Source: DATATV01 sp035551355 (lineage in GTDB: Bacteria > Actinomycetota > Actinomycetes > Mycobacteriales > Pseudonocardiaceae). From it: a stretch of DNA of 64,000 nucleotides. The stretch spans positions 40,093-104,092 of the forward strand of contig DASZNF010000009.1 of assembly GCA_035551355.1 (NCBI GenBank). The letters are read 5' to 3'. Shown piece by piece: positions 22,561 through 30,206 of the stretch. Made by a program: the position numbers and the translations under genes. Position 1 is the stretch's first letter, and every line of letters starts with the position of its first letter. The notes below the pieces were generated by a model. That model saw nothing but the letters and a program-made list of their open reading frames with translations, had not been told where the DNA came from and did no database searches.

Positions 22561-23480
22561 TGGGCTATCACAACACATCCCTCAAGCAATCGGGCTGTCC
22601 GGCCTGCCATGACGCGGTTCCCGCCGGTCACGCCCGCGGGCTCGAACTGCGGCTGAGCGACGGCCGGTTGCGCGGGCTGCGGCATCGGTACGCCTGCGAG
22701 GGCCTGTCCGTGCGCCGGCTGGCCGCCGAGTCCGGGCTGTCCCGGCAGCGGTTGGTGCACGTGCTGCGTCACCTCGGCCTGGACGTGCCCGCCGGCGGCG
22801 CGGGCCGACCGCGGCCCTGGACCCGGTCGGCCGATCCCGACGGGCTGCGCGATGTGCTGTCCGTGTTGTACAGCGATCTCCGGCTTTCCTCGGCGCGGAT
22901 CGGCACGCTGCTCGACATGCCCGAACGCCGGGTGCGGATGCGGTTGCGCGAGTTCGGGATTCGCCGCCGGTCCCGGGGGCGGTGCAACCGCGAGGACCGC
23001 AGACAGGTCGATCCACGCGTGCTGACCGAGTTGCTGGCCCGGTGCGATCTGCCGGGCACCGAGATCAGCCGCCGGACCGGCGAGCCCTATCCGGCGGTGC
23101 TGCGCAGCGCCCACGTCCTGGGCCTGCCGGTGCGGCACGGCGGACGGGCGGACACCGCCGGGGGCCGGCTGCGCACGCTCGAGGCGCTCTACCGCGATGC
23201 CCTCGTGCACGACGCGCTGCGCCGGTTCGGCGTGCCGCTGGTTCCGGCCGGAACGCCGCTGTGGCAACGGTTTCCCGAGCCGGTGACGCTGACCCACGAG
23301 TTGCTGACCGAGCTGTACACCACCTGCGGACTGTCCACCCCGCACATCGAACTGCTCACCGGGCAACCCGCCGCCACGGTGCAGCGCCGCATGCGCGAAT
23401 TCGGGATTCCGCTCCGCGCCCCGGGCGGCCGGGCCCCGATCTGGCAGCGCTGGCGCACCCCCGGTCACCACGGGAGTTGA
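22560..23480 (+). CDS. Unrecognised protein with about four helix-turn-helix repeats
   Basis: 306 residues from GTG 22560 (GAGAGG site; an earlier GTG at 22479 is possible). N-terminal CPAC pair may be half a zinc site. Then HTH-like units recur roughly every 60-70 residues: LSVRRLAAESGLSRQRLVHVL (about 45), LSSARIGTLLDMPERRVRMRL (about 105), LPGTEISRRTGEPYPAVLRSA (about 160) and LSTPHIELLTGQPAATVQRRM (about 262). Units 2 and 4 both end REFGI-R/P. Highly Arg-rich and soluble. It looks like a sequence-specific DNA-binding protein; I do not recognise the family. Convergent with a TetR gene. Confidence 0.7.
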   Translation: MGYHNTSLKQSGCPACHDAVPAGHARGLELRLSDGRLRGLRHRYACEGLSVRRLAAESGLSRQRLVHVLRHLGLDVPAGGAGRPRPWTRSADPDGLRDVLSVLYSDLRLSSARIGTLLDMPERRVRMRLREFGIRRRSRGRCNREDRRQVDPRVLTELLARCDLPGTEISRRTGEPYPAVLRSAHVLGLPVRHGGRADTAGGRLRTLEALYRDALVHDALRRFGVPLVPAGTPLWQRFPEPVTLTHELLTELYTTCGLSTPHIELLTGQPAATVQRRMREFGIPLRAPGGRAPIWQRWRTPGHHGS

Positions 23481-23497
23481 CGACCGCCCAGGCCCCT

Positions 23498-24088
23498 TCA
23501 GTCCGGCCACATCACCCTTACCGCGTCGGCGAATCCGGTCACCCGGTCCGGGCCGAACAGGGCCAGGTTGAACACAAACCCCGGCAGGAACGACACGATC
23601 GCCTGGGCCAGCGCGTCCGCGGGAGCGCCGGTCCAGGTTCCGGCCCGCTGGCGGGCCCCGACGAACGCGGCCATGTCCTCGCTCATGCGCACTGCCGCGG
23701 CCTGTAACCGCCCGGCCAGCGGCGGATTGCGCAGCGCCTCGGACCAGACCATCAGCGCCGTGGTGGCCAGGTCCTTCTCCCGGTGCCGGTCGATCACCGC
23801 GGTCAGCAGTTCGGCCAGCACCTCACCGACGCCGCGCTCGCCGCCGCTGCCGGTCAGTGCGGCGTGCAGCACCTCGGTGACGTCGTCCAGGTTCTGCGCG
23901 GCCACGCCGATGATCAGATCTTCCTTCTTCGGGTAGTACCGGTAGACCGCGCCCGCCGACTTTCCTGCCTCGGCGAACACGTCCTGCATCGAGGTACGGT
24001 GAAAACCGTTGCGCACGAAGCATCTGCGAGCCGCCGTCAGGATCTCGGCGCGCTGATCGTCCTTGTACTGCTGGCTCACCCGCGGCAT
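23498..24088 (-). CDS. TetR/AcrR-family regulator
   Basis: 196 residues from ATG 24088, which has GGAAGGA 6 nt upstream. HTH: RAEILTAARRCFVRNGFHRTSMQDVFAEAGKSAGAVYRYYPKKEDLI. The C-terminal helical domain ends FLPGFVFNLALFGPDRVTGFADAVRVMW. Divergent from the two carboxymuconolactone-decarboxylase-like genes (97 bp). The gap contains TTAAAAAAAG ... CGGATGTCCG ... CTCTTAA, an AT-bounded dyad suitable for its binding, so it probably represses that operon. Confidence 0.9.
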   Translation of the reverse strand: MPRVSQQYKDDQRAEILTAARRCFVRNGFHRTSMQDVFAEAGKSAGAVYRYYPKKEDLIIGVAAQNLDDVTEVLHAALTGSGGERGVGEVLAELLTAVIDRHREKDLATTALMVWSEALRNPPLAGRLQAAAVRMSEDMAAFVGARQRAGTWTGAPADALAQAIVSFLPGFVFNLALFGPDRVTGFADAVRVMWPD

Positions 24089-24185
24089 GGGCCGTCCTTC
24101 CGCACCGTTTGACACCCGACCGGACCCAGCCTAGTCTTAAAAAAAGCGGATGTCCGTCCTCTTAAACTGGTCAAGGAGGCGACCG

Positions 24186-24764
24186 ATGCGACTTCCCCTG
24201 CTCCGCCCGGCGGACCTGACCTCCGAGCAGCAATCCCTGTACCGCACGTTCGACGCGATGGTGGCCACCGACGAGTTCGCCGGCATGGTCACCAAACAGC
24301 CGGACGGCGCCTTTCTGGGCCCGTTCGCGGTGATGCTGCACTTTCCCGCCGCCGGCGAGGCCCTCGCCCGGTTCTGTGCCGAGGTCAGCGCGCTGCCCGG
24401 GCTCTCGCCCACGGCTCGCCAGGTGGTGATCCTCACCGTCGGCGGGCGGCAGAACGCGGCCTACGAGTTGTACGCGCACACCATCGCCGCGCACGGAGCC
24501 GGACTGCGCCCGGACCAGATCGCCACCCTGTGCGCGGGCGGGCGCCCGGCCGACCTCACCGCCGAGGAGAACCTGGCCGCCGACGTGACCGGCGCGTTGC
24601 TGCGCGGCGGCCCGCTGCCGCGCAGCAGCTACCAAGCGGTGGTCGACAAGTTCGGCCAGGAGGCACTGGACGCGATGGTTCTGCTGACCGTGCAGTACCT
24701 GGCCATCTGCACGCTGCTCAACGCCTATGACGTGCCCACGCCCACCGAAACGGAACAATCATGA
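24186..24764 (+). CDS. Carboxymuconolactone decarboxylase (CMD)-like protein 1
   Basis: 192 residues from ATG 24186 with AAGGAGG. AhpD/CMD-fold helical protein: FLGPFAVMLHFPAAGEALARF, LSPTARQVVILTVGGRQNAAYELYAHTIAAHGAGL (E-x-x-x-H), LRPDQIATLCAG, ENLAADVTGALL and QYLAICTLLNAYDV. It lacks the CxxC of AhpD, so it is not a peroxidase-type member. The E-Y-H region fits lactone/keto-acid decarboxylase relatives. Its stop overlaps the next start (ATGA). Confidence 0.8.
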   Translation: MRLPLLRPADLTSEQQSLYRTFDAMVATDEFAGMVTKQPDGAFLGPFAVMLHFPAAGEALARFCAEVSALPGLSPTARQVVILTVGGRQNAAYELYAHTIAAHGAGLRPDQIATLCAGGRPADLTAEENLAADVTGALLRGGPLPRSSYQAVVDKFGQEALDAMVLLTVQYLAICTLLNAYDVPTPTETEQS

Positions 24765-25330
24765 GCGACAGCACCGATTTCGGCACCTTCGGCCGGTACG
24801 CCGAAACCCCGGTCCAGCGGATGCCGGAGGATATGAAGGCGGCCTACGACCGGACCATGACCCTGCGCGGACTGGTGCCCGGGCCGCACAAGATCTGGCT
24901 GGCCAATCCGGCCCTGTCCGAGACCATCGTGCCCACCGGCGCCTATTTCCAGCACCACTCCACGCTGACCAAGGCCGAGATCGAGATCGTCACCAACGTC
25001 GTCACCGGCCACTGGCGCTCGGCCTATGCCAGTCACGAGCACGAGAAGATCGGCATCGAGCAGGGCGGGCTGGCGCCGGAACAGGTCGCGGCGCTGATCG
25101 CCGGGCGGCCCGCCGGCTTCGACGACGCTCGTCAGCAGCTCGTGTACGAACTCTCCGCGACGCTGGCCGAGGCCGGGGTGGTGCCGCTGGGAATGTACCG
25201 CCGGGCGCGAGACCTGCTGGGGGACAACGGAATTGTCGACGTGACCGCGCTCATGGGGTGGTTCACCACCGTCTCGCTCACCCTGGCCGCGTTCGACGTC
25301 CCGGCCAACGCGGTCGGCCTCGACCAGTAA
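24761..25330 (+). CDS. Carboxymuconolactone decarboxylase (CMD)-like protein 2
   Basis: 189 residues, ATGA-coupled to CMD 1. LRGLVPGPHKIWLANPAL, GAYFQHHSTLTKAEIEIVTNVVTGHWRSAYASHEHEKIGI (E...H..H) and LAPEQVAALIAGRP are the same fold, and the two genes are diverged paralogues. CMD domains assemble as trimers/hexamers, so a hetero-oligomer is possible. With a downstream SMP-30-like propeller (lactonase relatives), a lactone or keto-acid pathway is likely. Substrate unknown. Confidence 0.8.
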   Translation: MSDSTDFGTFGRYAETPVQRMPEDMKAAYDRTMTLRGLVPGPHKIWLANPALSETIVPTGAYFQHHSTLTKAEIEIVTNVVTGHWRSAYASHEHEKIGIEQGGLAPEQVAALIAGRPAGFDDARQQLVYELSATLAEAGVVPLGMYRRARDLLGDNGIVDVTALMGWFTTVSLTLAAFDVPANAVGLDQ

Positions 25331-25352
25331 ATCCCCAAAACGGAGGTCCGCC

Positions 25353-26333
25353 ATGCCCATGACACCTGTTCCCGAGGTCACCATCACCCCGGTCGCGTAT
25401 TTTCCGAAGAAGTATTTCCTGGAAAACCTCGCCGTCCGCGCCGACGGCTCGGTGCTGGTCACTTCCCTGCTGAGCAAGGAACTCTGGCTCGTGCCGCGGA
25501 ACGATTCGGCTGCGCCGGTCAGCCCGATCCTGGTGCACCGGTTCGACCACCTGATTTCCGGCGTCGCCGAGGTCGAGCCCGAGGTTTTTCTCGTCAACCT
25601 GTCCGAGGCGTACACCACCCACGAATCGCATCTGGCCCGTATCGACCTCACCGGCTGGACGCCCGGCGAGCCGGTGCGGCCGGAGATCGTGTTCACCTTC
25701 GACGACCGGGTCCGCGCACTCAACGGCAGCTGCCTGCTCGGCCCGGGCGTGCTGGCCGTCGCCGACTGCTTCGCCGGGCTGATCTGGCGGGTCGACCTCA
25801 GCCCGGGCGCACGGAGTGCGACGGCCCGGGTCTGGCTGGCCCACGACACCATGGGCGACGACCCGGACAGCGAGATCGCGCCGCCGCGCCAGCCGGGCGT
25901 CAACGGCGTCCGCCACAGCGCGCGGACCGGCTACCTGTATTACACCTCGACCGCACAGCAGGTGTTCATGCGCGTCGCGGTCGACCCGGCCACGCTCGAT
26001 CCGGCGGGCGGGCCCGAGTTCGTCGCCGCGATCGACAACGCCGACGACTTCTGCGTCGACGACGAGGCCGGATTCGCTTATGTCACAAGGCATCGCGCCA
26101 ACACGCTGGACCGGGTGCCGCTCGTCCCTCGGCACGGCAGCGAGGTCCGGCACCTCGCGGGCGACCCGTTCGACGAGAGGCTGGCCGGCCCGTCCAGTGC
26201 CGCCTGGGGTCGCGACCCGGGCGAGGCGGGCCGGGTGCTCTATCTGACCACGGACGGCGGCACCACCGCCCCGCCCGACGGGGTGGTGCGCAACGCCGCC
26301 CTGCTGCGCGTCGAGCTGCGCGGCACGCCGTAG
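25353..26333 (+). CDS. SMP-30/gluconolactonase-like beta-propeller protein
   Basis: 326 residues, 22 bp after CMD 2 with CGGAGG. The beta-propeller repeat pattern is visible: ENLAVRADGSVLVTSLLSKELWLV, HLISGVAEVEPEVFLVNLS, GPGVLAVADCFAGLIWRVDL, PGVNGVRHSARTGYLYYTSTAQQVFMRV, DDFCVDDEAGFAYVTRHRANTLDRV. The N-G-V and D-F-C-V-D-D positions match metal-site regions of SMP-30 lactonases. No signal peptide, so cytoplasmic. Could hydrolyse a lactone made or used by the CMD-like proteins. Confidence 0.75.
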   Translation: MPMTPVPEVTITPVAYFPKKYFLENLAVRADGSVLVTSLLSKELWLVPRNDSAAPVSPILVHRFDHLISGVAEVEPEVFLVNLSEAYTTHESHLARIDLTGWTPGEPVRPEIVFTFDDRVRALNGSCLLGPGVLAVADCFAGLIWRVDLSPGARSATARVWLAHDTMGDDPDSEIAPPRQPGVNGVRHSARTGYLYYTSTAQQVFMRVAVDPATLDPAGGPEFVAAIDNADDFCVDDEAGFAYVTRHRANTLDRVPLVPRHGSEVRHLAGDPFDERLAGPSSAAWGRDPGEAGRVLYLTTDGGTTAPPDGVVRNAALLRVELRGTP

Positions 26334-26702
26334 CCGCTGACCAGGCCGGACCCCGTCGGCCAGGACGCTGCCGATCAACCACGATGAAACCGCCGGTCAC
26401 GGATCGCCGCGGGCCGCAAGCCCGTCGAAGGGGACTGGCGATGGCAGCCGCGGGCCCGCAGAACCGGTTTGTCGCGCGAATTTTCCACCGTCCGTTACAC
26501 CCGAATGTCGTATTCAGCGCGCCCGCACCATCACCAGCGCCGTCCGCTGAGCCCCTCCCGATCAGGGCGTTCCGGGTGTAGGCTGCCCTCACATCCGGCC
26601 AGACCCGTTGCGGCGCAATAAAATGGGCTGACCGGTCGGCGGAGGGCAGCATGCTCGGCTGGGTGCTTCCCCCGTCATCGGCTTCGTTTGGGGGGCAAGC
26701 TG
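26334..26702 (+). other. 369-bp intergenic region
   Basis: No convincing reading frame on either strand. Contains the promoter region of the downstream regulator and several short GC-rich dyads (for example CCGCGGGCC ... GGCCCGCGG-like segments around 26410-26455). An AATAAAATGG tract at about 26615-26625 is the only AT-rich patch. I see no RNA gene or mobile-element end. Confidence 0.5.
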
Positions 26703-27713
26703 ATGCTGCGTATTCATTTCACCAGCGAGGATCTGGCGCGGACCAGAATGGCCGCCGCGCCCGACCCGCTCTGGGAACTACTACTGTCCCAGTTCCGGTT
26801 GCACGACCGGGACCGGCCGCCGGTGTTCCGGCCCTGGTTCAACCGGTTGCGCGAAGACCCGGCGCACGCGCAGAAACTACGGCCGGGCAACCAATTGCTG
26901 TCCGCTCTGGCCCCGCGTGGCCCGTACATCCCCGATTTCCTCAATCCGGAGGAAGCGGCGCAGGGACTGGAGGCCGGGCTGGAGGCGATCCTGCGCACGC
27001 CCCGCAGGCAACTGCGGGCGCAACTGCAGAAACTGGACCAGCATTCGCCGGTGCCGAACTGGTTGCGGCCGCTGGCCGACGGCGACCTGACTCTGCTGCG
27101 CGGCGTGGTCGACACCCTGCGCAGATATTATCAGGCGGCGATCACGCCCGGGCACGATCTGGTGCACACGGCGGTCGAGGCGGACCGGGCCCGCAAGGCC
27201 CGGTTCTTCCTTGCCGGGGGCATGGAGGCGGTGCTCACCGGACTCAGTCCGGTGCTGCGCTGGCGGCCACCGGTGCTGGAGGTGAATTACGCGGTGGACC
27301 GGGATCTGCACCTCGACGGCCGCGGACTGCTGCTGGTGCCGTCGTTCTTCAGCCGGGGCACCGCGGACTCGCTGGCCGATCCGGAACTGCCGCCGGTGCT
27401 GGTGTACTCCATCGACCAGGAATGCCGGTGGGACAACCTGATCGCCGACGACCGGGGCCAGTCGCTGGCCGCGTTGGTCGGCGTCACCCGGGCCGCCGTG
27501 CTGGACGCCATCGACTCCGGCGCCACCACGACCGAACTGGCCACCCGGGTGTACACCTCGGCGGCCACGGTCAGCCGGCACACCACCATTCTGCGCGAGG
27601 CCGGGCTGATCGCCACCTGCCGGGACGGCAAGGCGGTGCTGCACACCCTGACCCCGCTGGGCTCGGCGCTGCTCGGCTCCCGGGGGCGGCCGGTGAGTTC
27701 GGCGGTCGGTTGA
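26703..27713 (+). CDS. ArsR-type winged-helix regulator (DUF5937-like)
   Basis: 336 residues from ATG 26703, preceded by GGGGGG. The N-terminal half (LRIHFTSEDLARTRMAAAPDPLWELLLSQ; FRPWFNRLRED; ALAPRGPYIPDFLNP) matches the DUF5937 effector region common in Streptomyces/Amycolatopsis regulators. The C-terminal winged helix reads LAALVGVTRAAVLDAI, then TTTELATRVYTSAATVSRHTTILREAGLI and GKAVLHTLTPLG. These single-gene regulators often sit near secondary-metabolite or transporter genes. Target unknown. Confidence 0.85.
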   Translation: MLRIHFTSEDLARTRMAAAPDPLWELLLSQFRLHDRDRPPVFRPWFNRLREDPAHAQKLRPGNQLLSALAPRGPYIPDFLNPEEAAQGLEAGLEAILRTPRRQLRAQLQKLDQHSPVPNWLRPLADGDLTLLRGVVDTLRRYYQAAITPGHDLVHTAVEADRARKARFFLAGGMEAVLTGLSPVLRWRPPVLEVNYAVDRDLHLDGRGLLLVPSFFSRGTADSLADPELPPVLVYSIDQECRWDNLIADDRGQSLAALVGVTRAAVLDAIDSGATTTELATRVYTSAATVSRHTTILREAGLIATCRDGKAVLHTLTPLGSALLGSRGRPVSSAVG

Positions 27714-28010
27714 TCAGCCGTCGGTCGGGCCGGTCAGCCATTCGGTGACGGTGGCGGCATAGGTGGCCGGATCGTGGCCGTGCAGGGAATGCGGCATCTG
27801 TCCGGGTGCACCCGGAAACCGCCCAGCCGCACCAGATCCAGCAGGATCAGCCGGTTGGGCACGTCCTCGGGCAGCGGCGCGGCCGGCCAGCTGGCGTTGG
27901 CGGCCAGGGTGGACACGGTGTTGCGGCTGGTTCAGGGCCAGCCGCACGTCGTGCCCGGCGGCCTGCGTCATGTCGGTCGACTCGGCGCGGGTGATCGGCT
28001 CGCCCCGGAA
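27714..28010 (-). pseudogene. Frame-broken C-terminal part of an alpha/beta hydrolase
   Basis: Three frames are needed to follow it: EPITRAESTDMTQAAGHDVR and ALN, then NTVSTLAANASWPAAPLPED and VPNRLILLDLVRLG, then PHSLHGHDPATYAATVTEWL to the stop at 27714. The final H-x-x-x-H/D-DPATYAATVTEWL block is the usual end of small alpha/beta hydrolases (catalytic His region). Internal frameshifts and loss of the nucleophile elbow make it non-functional. Its 5' end overlaps the extended 3' end of mbtH. Confidence 0.6.
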
Positions 28011-28231
28011 GGGTGTGAACGTGGCGCGGCCATCCGTTCCACCAGGCTGCGCGGCCGCAGGTCGGTCCAGTGCGCCTCGATGTGGTCGAGACAGTCCCGC
28101 CGGGGAGCCGGGCCGTGGCTGATCGTCCAGCCGGCCGGGACCGTGGCGTATTCCGGCCACAGCGAGTACTGGCCCTCGTCGTTGACCAGGGCCAGGAAGG
28201 TGCCGTCCTGGTCGTCGAACGGGTTGTCCAC
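27968..28231 (-). CDS. MbtH-like protein (NRPS partner) with a short 3' extension
   Basis: 87 residues from GTG 28231, preceded by GAGGAGGA. Conserved MbtH residues: NPFDDQDGTFLALVNDEGQY, SLWPEYATVPAGWTI, CLDHIEAHWTDLRPRSLV, i.e. all three structural Trp. Usual length is about 70. The last 17 residues (after SLVERM) are read into the neighbouring relic and are not family-like. MbtH proteins activate adenylation domains of siderophore or antibiotic synthetases. The promoter has an iron box shared with the siderophore-binding protein gene, but no NRPS is in the window. Confidence 0.85.
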   Translation of the reverse strand: MDNPFDDQDGTFLALVNDEGQYSLWPEYATVPAGWTISHGPAPRRDCLDHIEAHWTDLRPRSLVERMAAPRSHPSGASRSPAPSRPT

Positions 28232-28268
28232 GGTCGCGTCCTCCTCAAGGGCTGGAACACTCACCAGG

Positions 28269-28287
28269 TTAGGTGAGCCTAACATAG
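28269..28287. promoter_or_regulatory. DtxR/IdeR iron box between mbtH and the siderophore-binding protein gene
   Basis: TTAGGTGAGCCTAACATAG matches the actinobacterial 19-bp iron-box consensus (TTAGGTTAGGCTAACCTAA) at 15 of 19 positions. Located in the 104-bp divergent gap, so Fe-loaded DtxR/IdeR/DmdR should repress both directions. Confidence 0.85.
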
Positions 28288-28288
28288 G

Positions 28289-28307
28289 ATAGGCAAGCCT
28301 CACCTGT
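28289..28307. promoter_or_regulatory. Second, weaker iron box
   Basis: ATAGGCAAGCCTCACCTGT matches the same consensus at 12 of 19 positions and abuts the first box. Paired boxes are common where two dimers bind opposite faces of the helix. Confidence 0.55.
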
Positions 28308-28335
28308 TGTCGAGTCGCTGAAGGAGACCGTCCCG

Positions 28336-29337
28336 ATGTCCCCTGCCCCCACCGCTCGCCGCGCGTCCGCCGCGCTGATTTCCTTGCTGTTGCTGGGTTT
28401 ACTCGCCGCATGTAGCGGCGGCACGGCGTCCTCGGACAGCAGCGGGGCCGGCGGCGCGGGCTTTCCCGTGACGGTCAGGGACAAGTTCGGCAGCGCCACC
28501 GTGCCGGCCAAGCCGGTGCGCGTGGTGGCCATGGACTGGACCGACGCGGACTTCGCGCTGTCGCTGGGCATCAAGCCGGTCGGCATCGCCAGGGTGGACA
28601 CCGTGGACGGCGGCATCCAGCCGTGGACCAAGACCGCGCTGGGCGATGCGAGGCCGACGCTGTTCGAGACCACCGACGGCGACCCGGTGGAGCAGGTGGC
28701 CGCGCTCGCCCCGGACGTCATCCTGGCCACCAAGGACTACAACCTCTCGCACAGCTACGCCCAGCTGTCCAAGGTCGCCCCGGTCGTCACCTACACCAAC
28801 GCCCCCAACACCGACTCCTGGCAGCAGGACTTCTCCCTGATCGGACAGGCCCTCGGCCAGGCCGCGAAGGCCAGGACGATCACCACGGACACCGAGAACA
28901 CCATCACCAGGGACAAGCGCGAGCACCCCGAACTGTCCGGCAAGACGTTCTCCTACATCGTGGCGCCCAGCGCGTCCGGCGCGTACACGGTGAACAGCAC
29001 CACGGACGTGTCCGCGCAGCTGCTCAACTCGCTCGGCCTGACGTTGTCGCCGAAGGTGATCAGCCTGCCCACCTCCAGCACACCGGGCCGGGCCCAGGTC
29101 AGCCTGGAGAACCTGGGCGTGCTGGACGCGGACGTGGTGCTGGCCGCCGGTTCGTCCGGCGCGCTGGCCACGTTGAAGGCGAACCCGTTGTTCGGCAAGC
29201 TTTCCGCGGTGCAGCGCGGTTCCTACGTCCCACTGGCGTACACCACCGCGTCCGCGATCGCCTTCCCGTCCCCGGCCAGTCTGGACTGGGCCCTCAACCA
29301 GGTGCTGCCCAAGCTGTCCGCGGCGGCGAAAGCCTGA
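28336..29337 (+). CDS. Iron-siderophore ABC transporter, substrate-binding lipoprotein
   Basis: 333 residues, ATG 28336 with AAGGAGA. Lipoprotein signal: RRASAALISLLLLGLLAAC with lipobox LAAC (Cys about 27). Type III (FecB/FepB) binding fold: KPVRVVAMDWTDADFALSLGIKPVGIA, QVAALAPDVILATKDYNLS, WQQDFSLIGQALGQ, DADVVLAAGSSGALATLKANPLF. Membrane-anchored outside the cell, it captures ferric siderophore for the two FecCD permeases. Iron boxes upstream indicate induction in iron limitation. Convergent with its own ATPase gene rather than in one operon. Confidence 0.92.
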   Translation: MSPAPTARRASAALISLLLLGLLAACSGGTASSDSSGAGGAGFPVTVRDKFGSATVPAKPVRVVAMDWTDADFALSLGIKPVGIARVDTVDGGIQPWTKTALGDARPTLFETTDGDPVEQVAALAPDVILATKDYNLSHSYAQLSKVAPVVTYTNAPNTDSWQQDFSLIGQALGQAAKARTITTDTENTITRDKREHPELSGKTFSYIVAPSASGAYTVNSTTDVSAQLLNSLGLTLSPKVISLPTSSTPGRAQVSLENLGVLDADVVLAAGSSGALATLKANPLFGKLSAVQRGSYVPLAYTTASAIAFPSPASLDWALNQVLPKLSAAAKA

Positions 29338-29360
29338 CGCGGCAACGATTTTCCCGACGG

Positions 29361-30182
29361 TCAGGCGATCCGCTCGCGCCTGCGTGCGGATCGCCGGGCG
29401 GTCGGCACCACCATGGGCAGGCCGGTTTCCGGGTCCTCGATGACCCGGCACGGCAACCCGAACACCTCTTCCACCAGCTCCGCGGTGAGGATCTCGGCCG
29501 GGTCGCCTTCGGCGACGATCCGGCCGTCCTGCAACGCGATCAGGTGCGTGGCATAGCGGGCGGCGTGATTGATGTCGTGCAGCACCGCGACCAGGGTGCG
29601 GCCCTCCCGCTCGTGCAACTCCGCGCACAGGTCCAGCACGTCGATCGCGTGCGCGATGTCCAGGAACGTGGTCGGCTCGTCCAGCAGCAGGATTTCGGTC
29701 TGCTGCGCCAGAACCATGGCGATCCAGGCCCGTTGCCGCTGCCCGCCGGACAGTTCGTCCACCGGCCGCTGCGCCAGTTCGGCCACCCCGGTCGCGGCCA
29801 TCGCCTCGGCCACCACCCGCTCGTCCTCCGTCGACCACCCCCGCAGCAGCCGCTGGTGCGGATACCGGCCACGGGCCACCAGATCGGCCACCGTGATGGC
29901 GTCCGGCGCGGTCGGGCTCTGCGGCAGCAGGCCGAGCCTGCGGGCCAGCGCCTTGGCCGGCAGCGCGCCGAGGTGCTGCCCATCCAGCAGTACCGAACCG
30001 CCGGCCGGGCGCAGCAACCGGGAAAGCCCGCGCAGCAACGTGGATTTGCCGCACGCGTTGGGGCCGACGATCGCGGTGAACGAGCGGTCCGGGATCCGCA
30101 CGTCGAGTCCGTCGACCACCAGCCTGCGCTCGTAGCGCAGGCTCAGTCCGTCCGCGCGCAGCCGCGCGTTACCGTTCGCCAT
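29361..30182 (-). CDS. Siderophore ABC transporter ATP-binding protein (FecE-like)
   Basis: 273 residues from ATG 30182 (GGAGA 5 nt upstream; ATG 30197 is 15 bp earlier). Walker A GPNACGKSTLL, Q-loop LLPQSPTAP, the FecE-type RGRYPHQRLLRGWSTEDE, signature LSGGQRQRAWIAM, Walker B EILLLDEPTTFLDI and the H-loop VLHDINHAARYATHL. Note GPNACGKS instead of GPNGCGKS, a tolerated variant. Powers ferric-siderophore uptake with the two permeases encoded just upstream. Confidence 0.93.
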   Translation of the reverse strand: MANGNARLRADGLSLRYERRLVVDGLDVRIPDRSFTAIVGPNACGKSTLLRGLSRLLRPAGGSVLLDGQHLGALPAKALARRLGLLPQSPTAPDAITVADLVARGRYPHQRLLRGWSTEDERVVAEAMAATGVAELAQRPVDELSGGQRQRAWIAMVLAQQTEILLLDEPTTFLDIAHAIDVLDLCAELHEREGRTLVAVLHDINHAARYATHLIALQDGRIVAEGDPAEILTAELVEEVFGLPCRVIEDPETGLPMVVPTARRSARRRERIA

Positions 30183-30206
30183 CGATTCTCCATCCACATG
30201 GACACT

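Noticed and set aside
27714..28260. Start of an NRPS/siderophore cluster
   Set aside because: Only MbtH and a broken hydrolase are present; no adenylation, condensation or carrier domain in the window.
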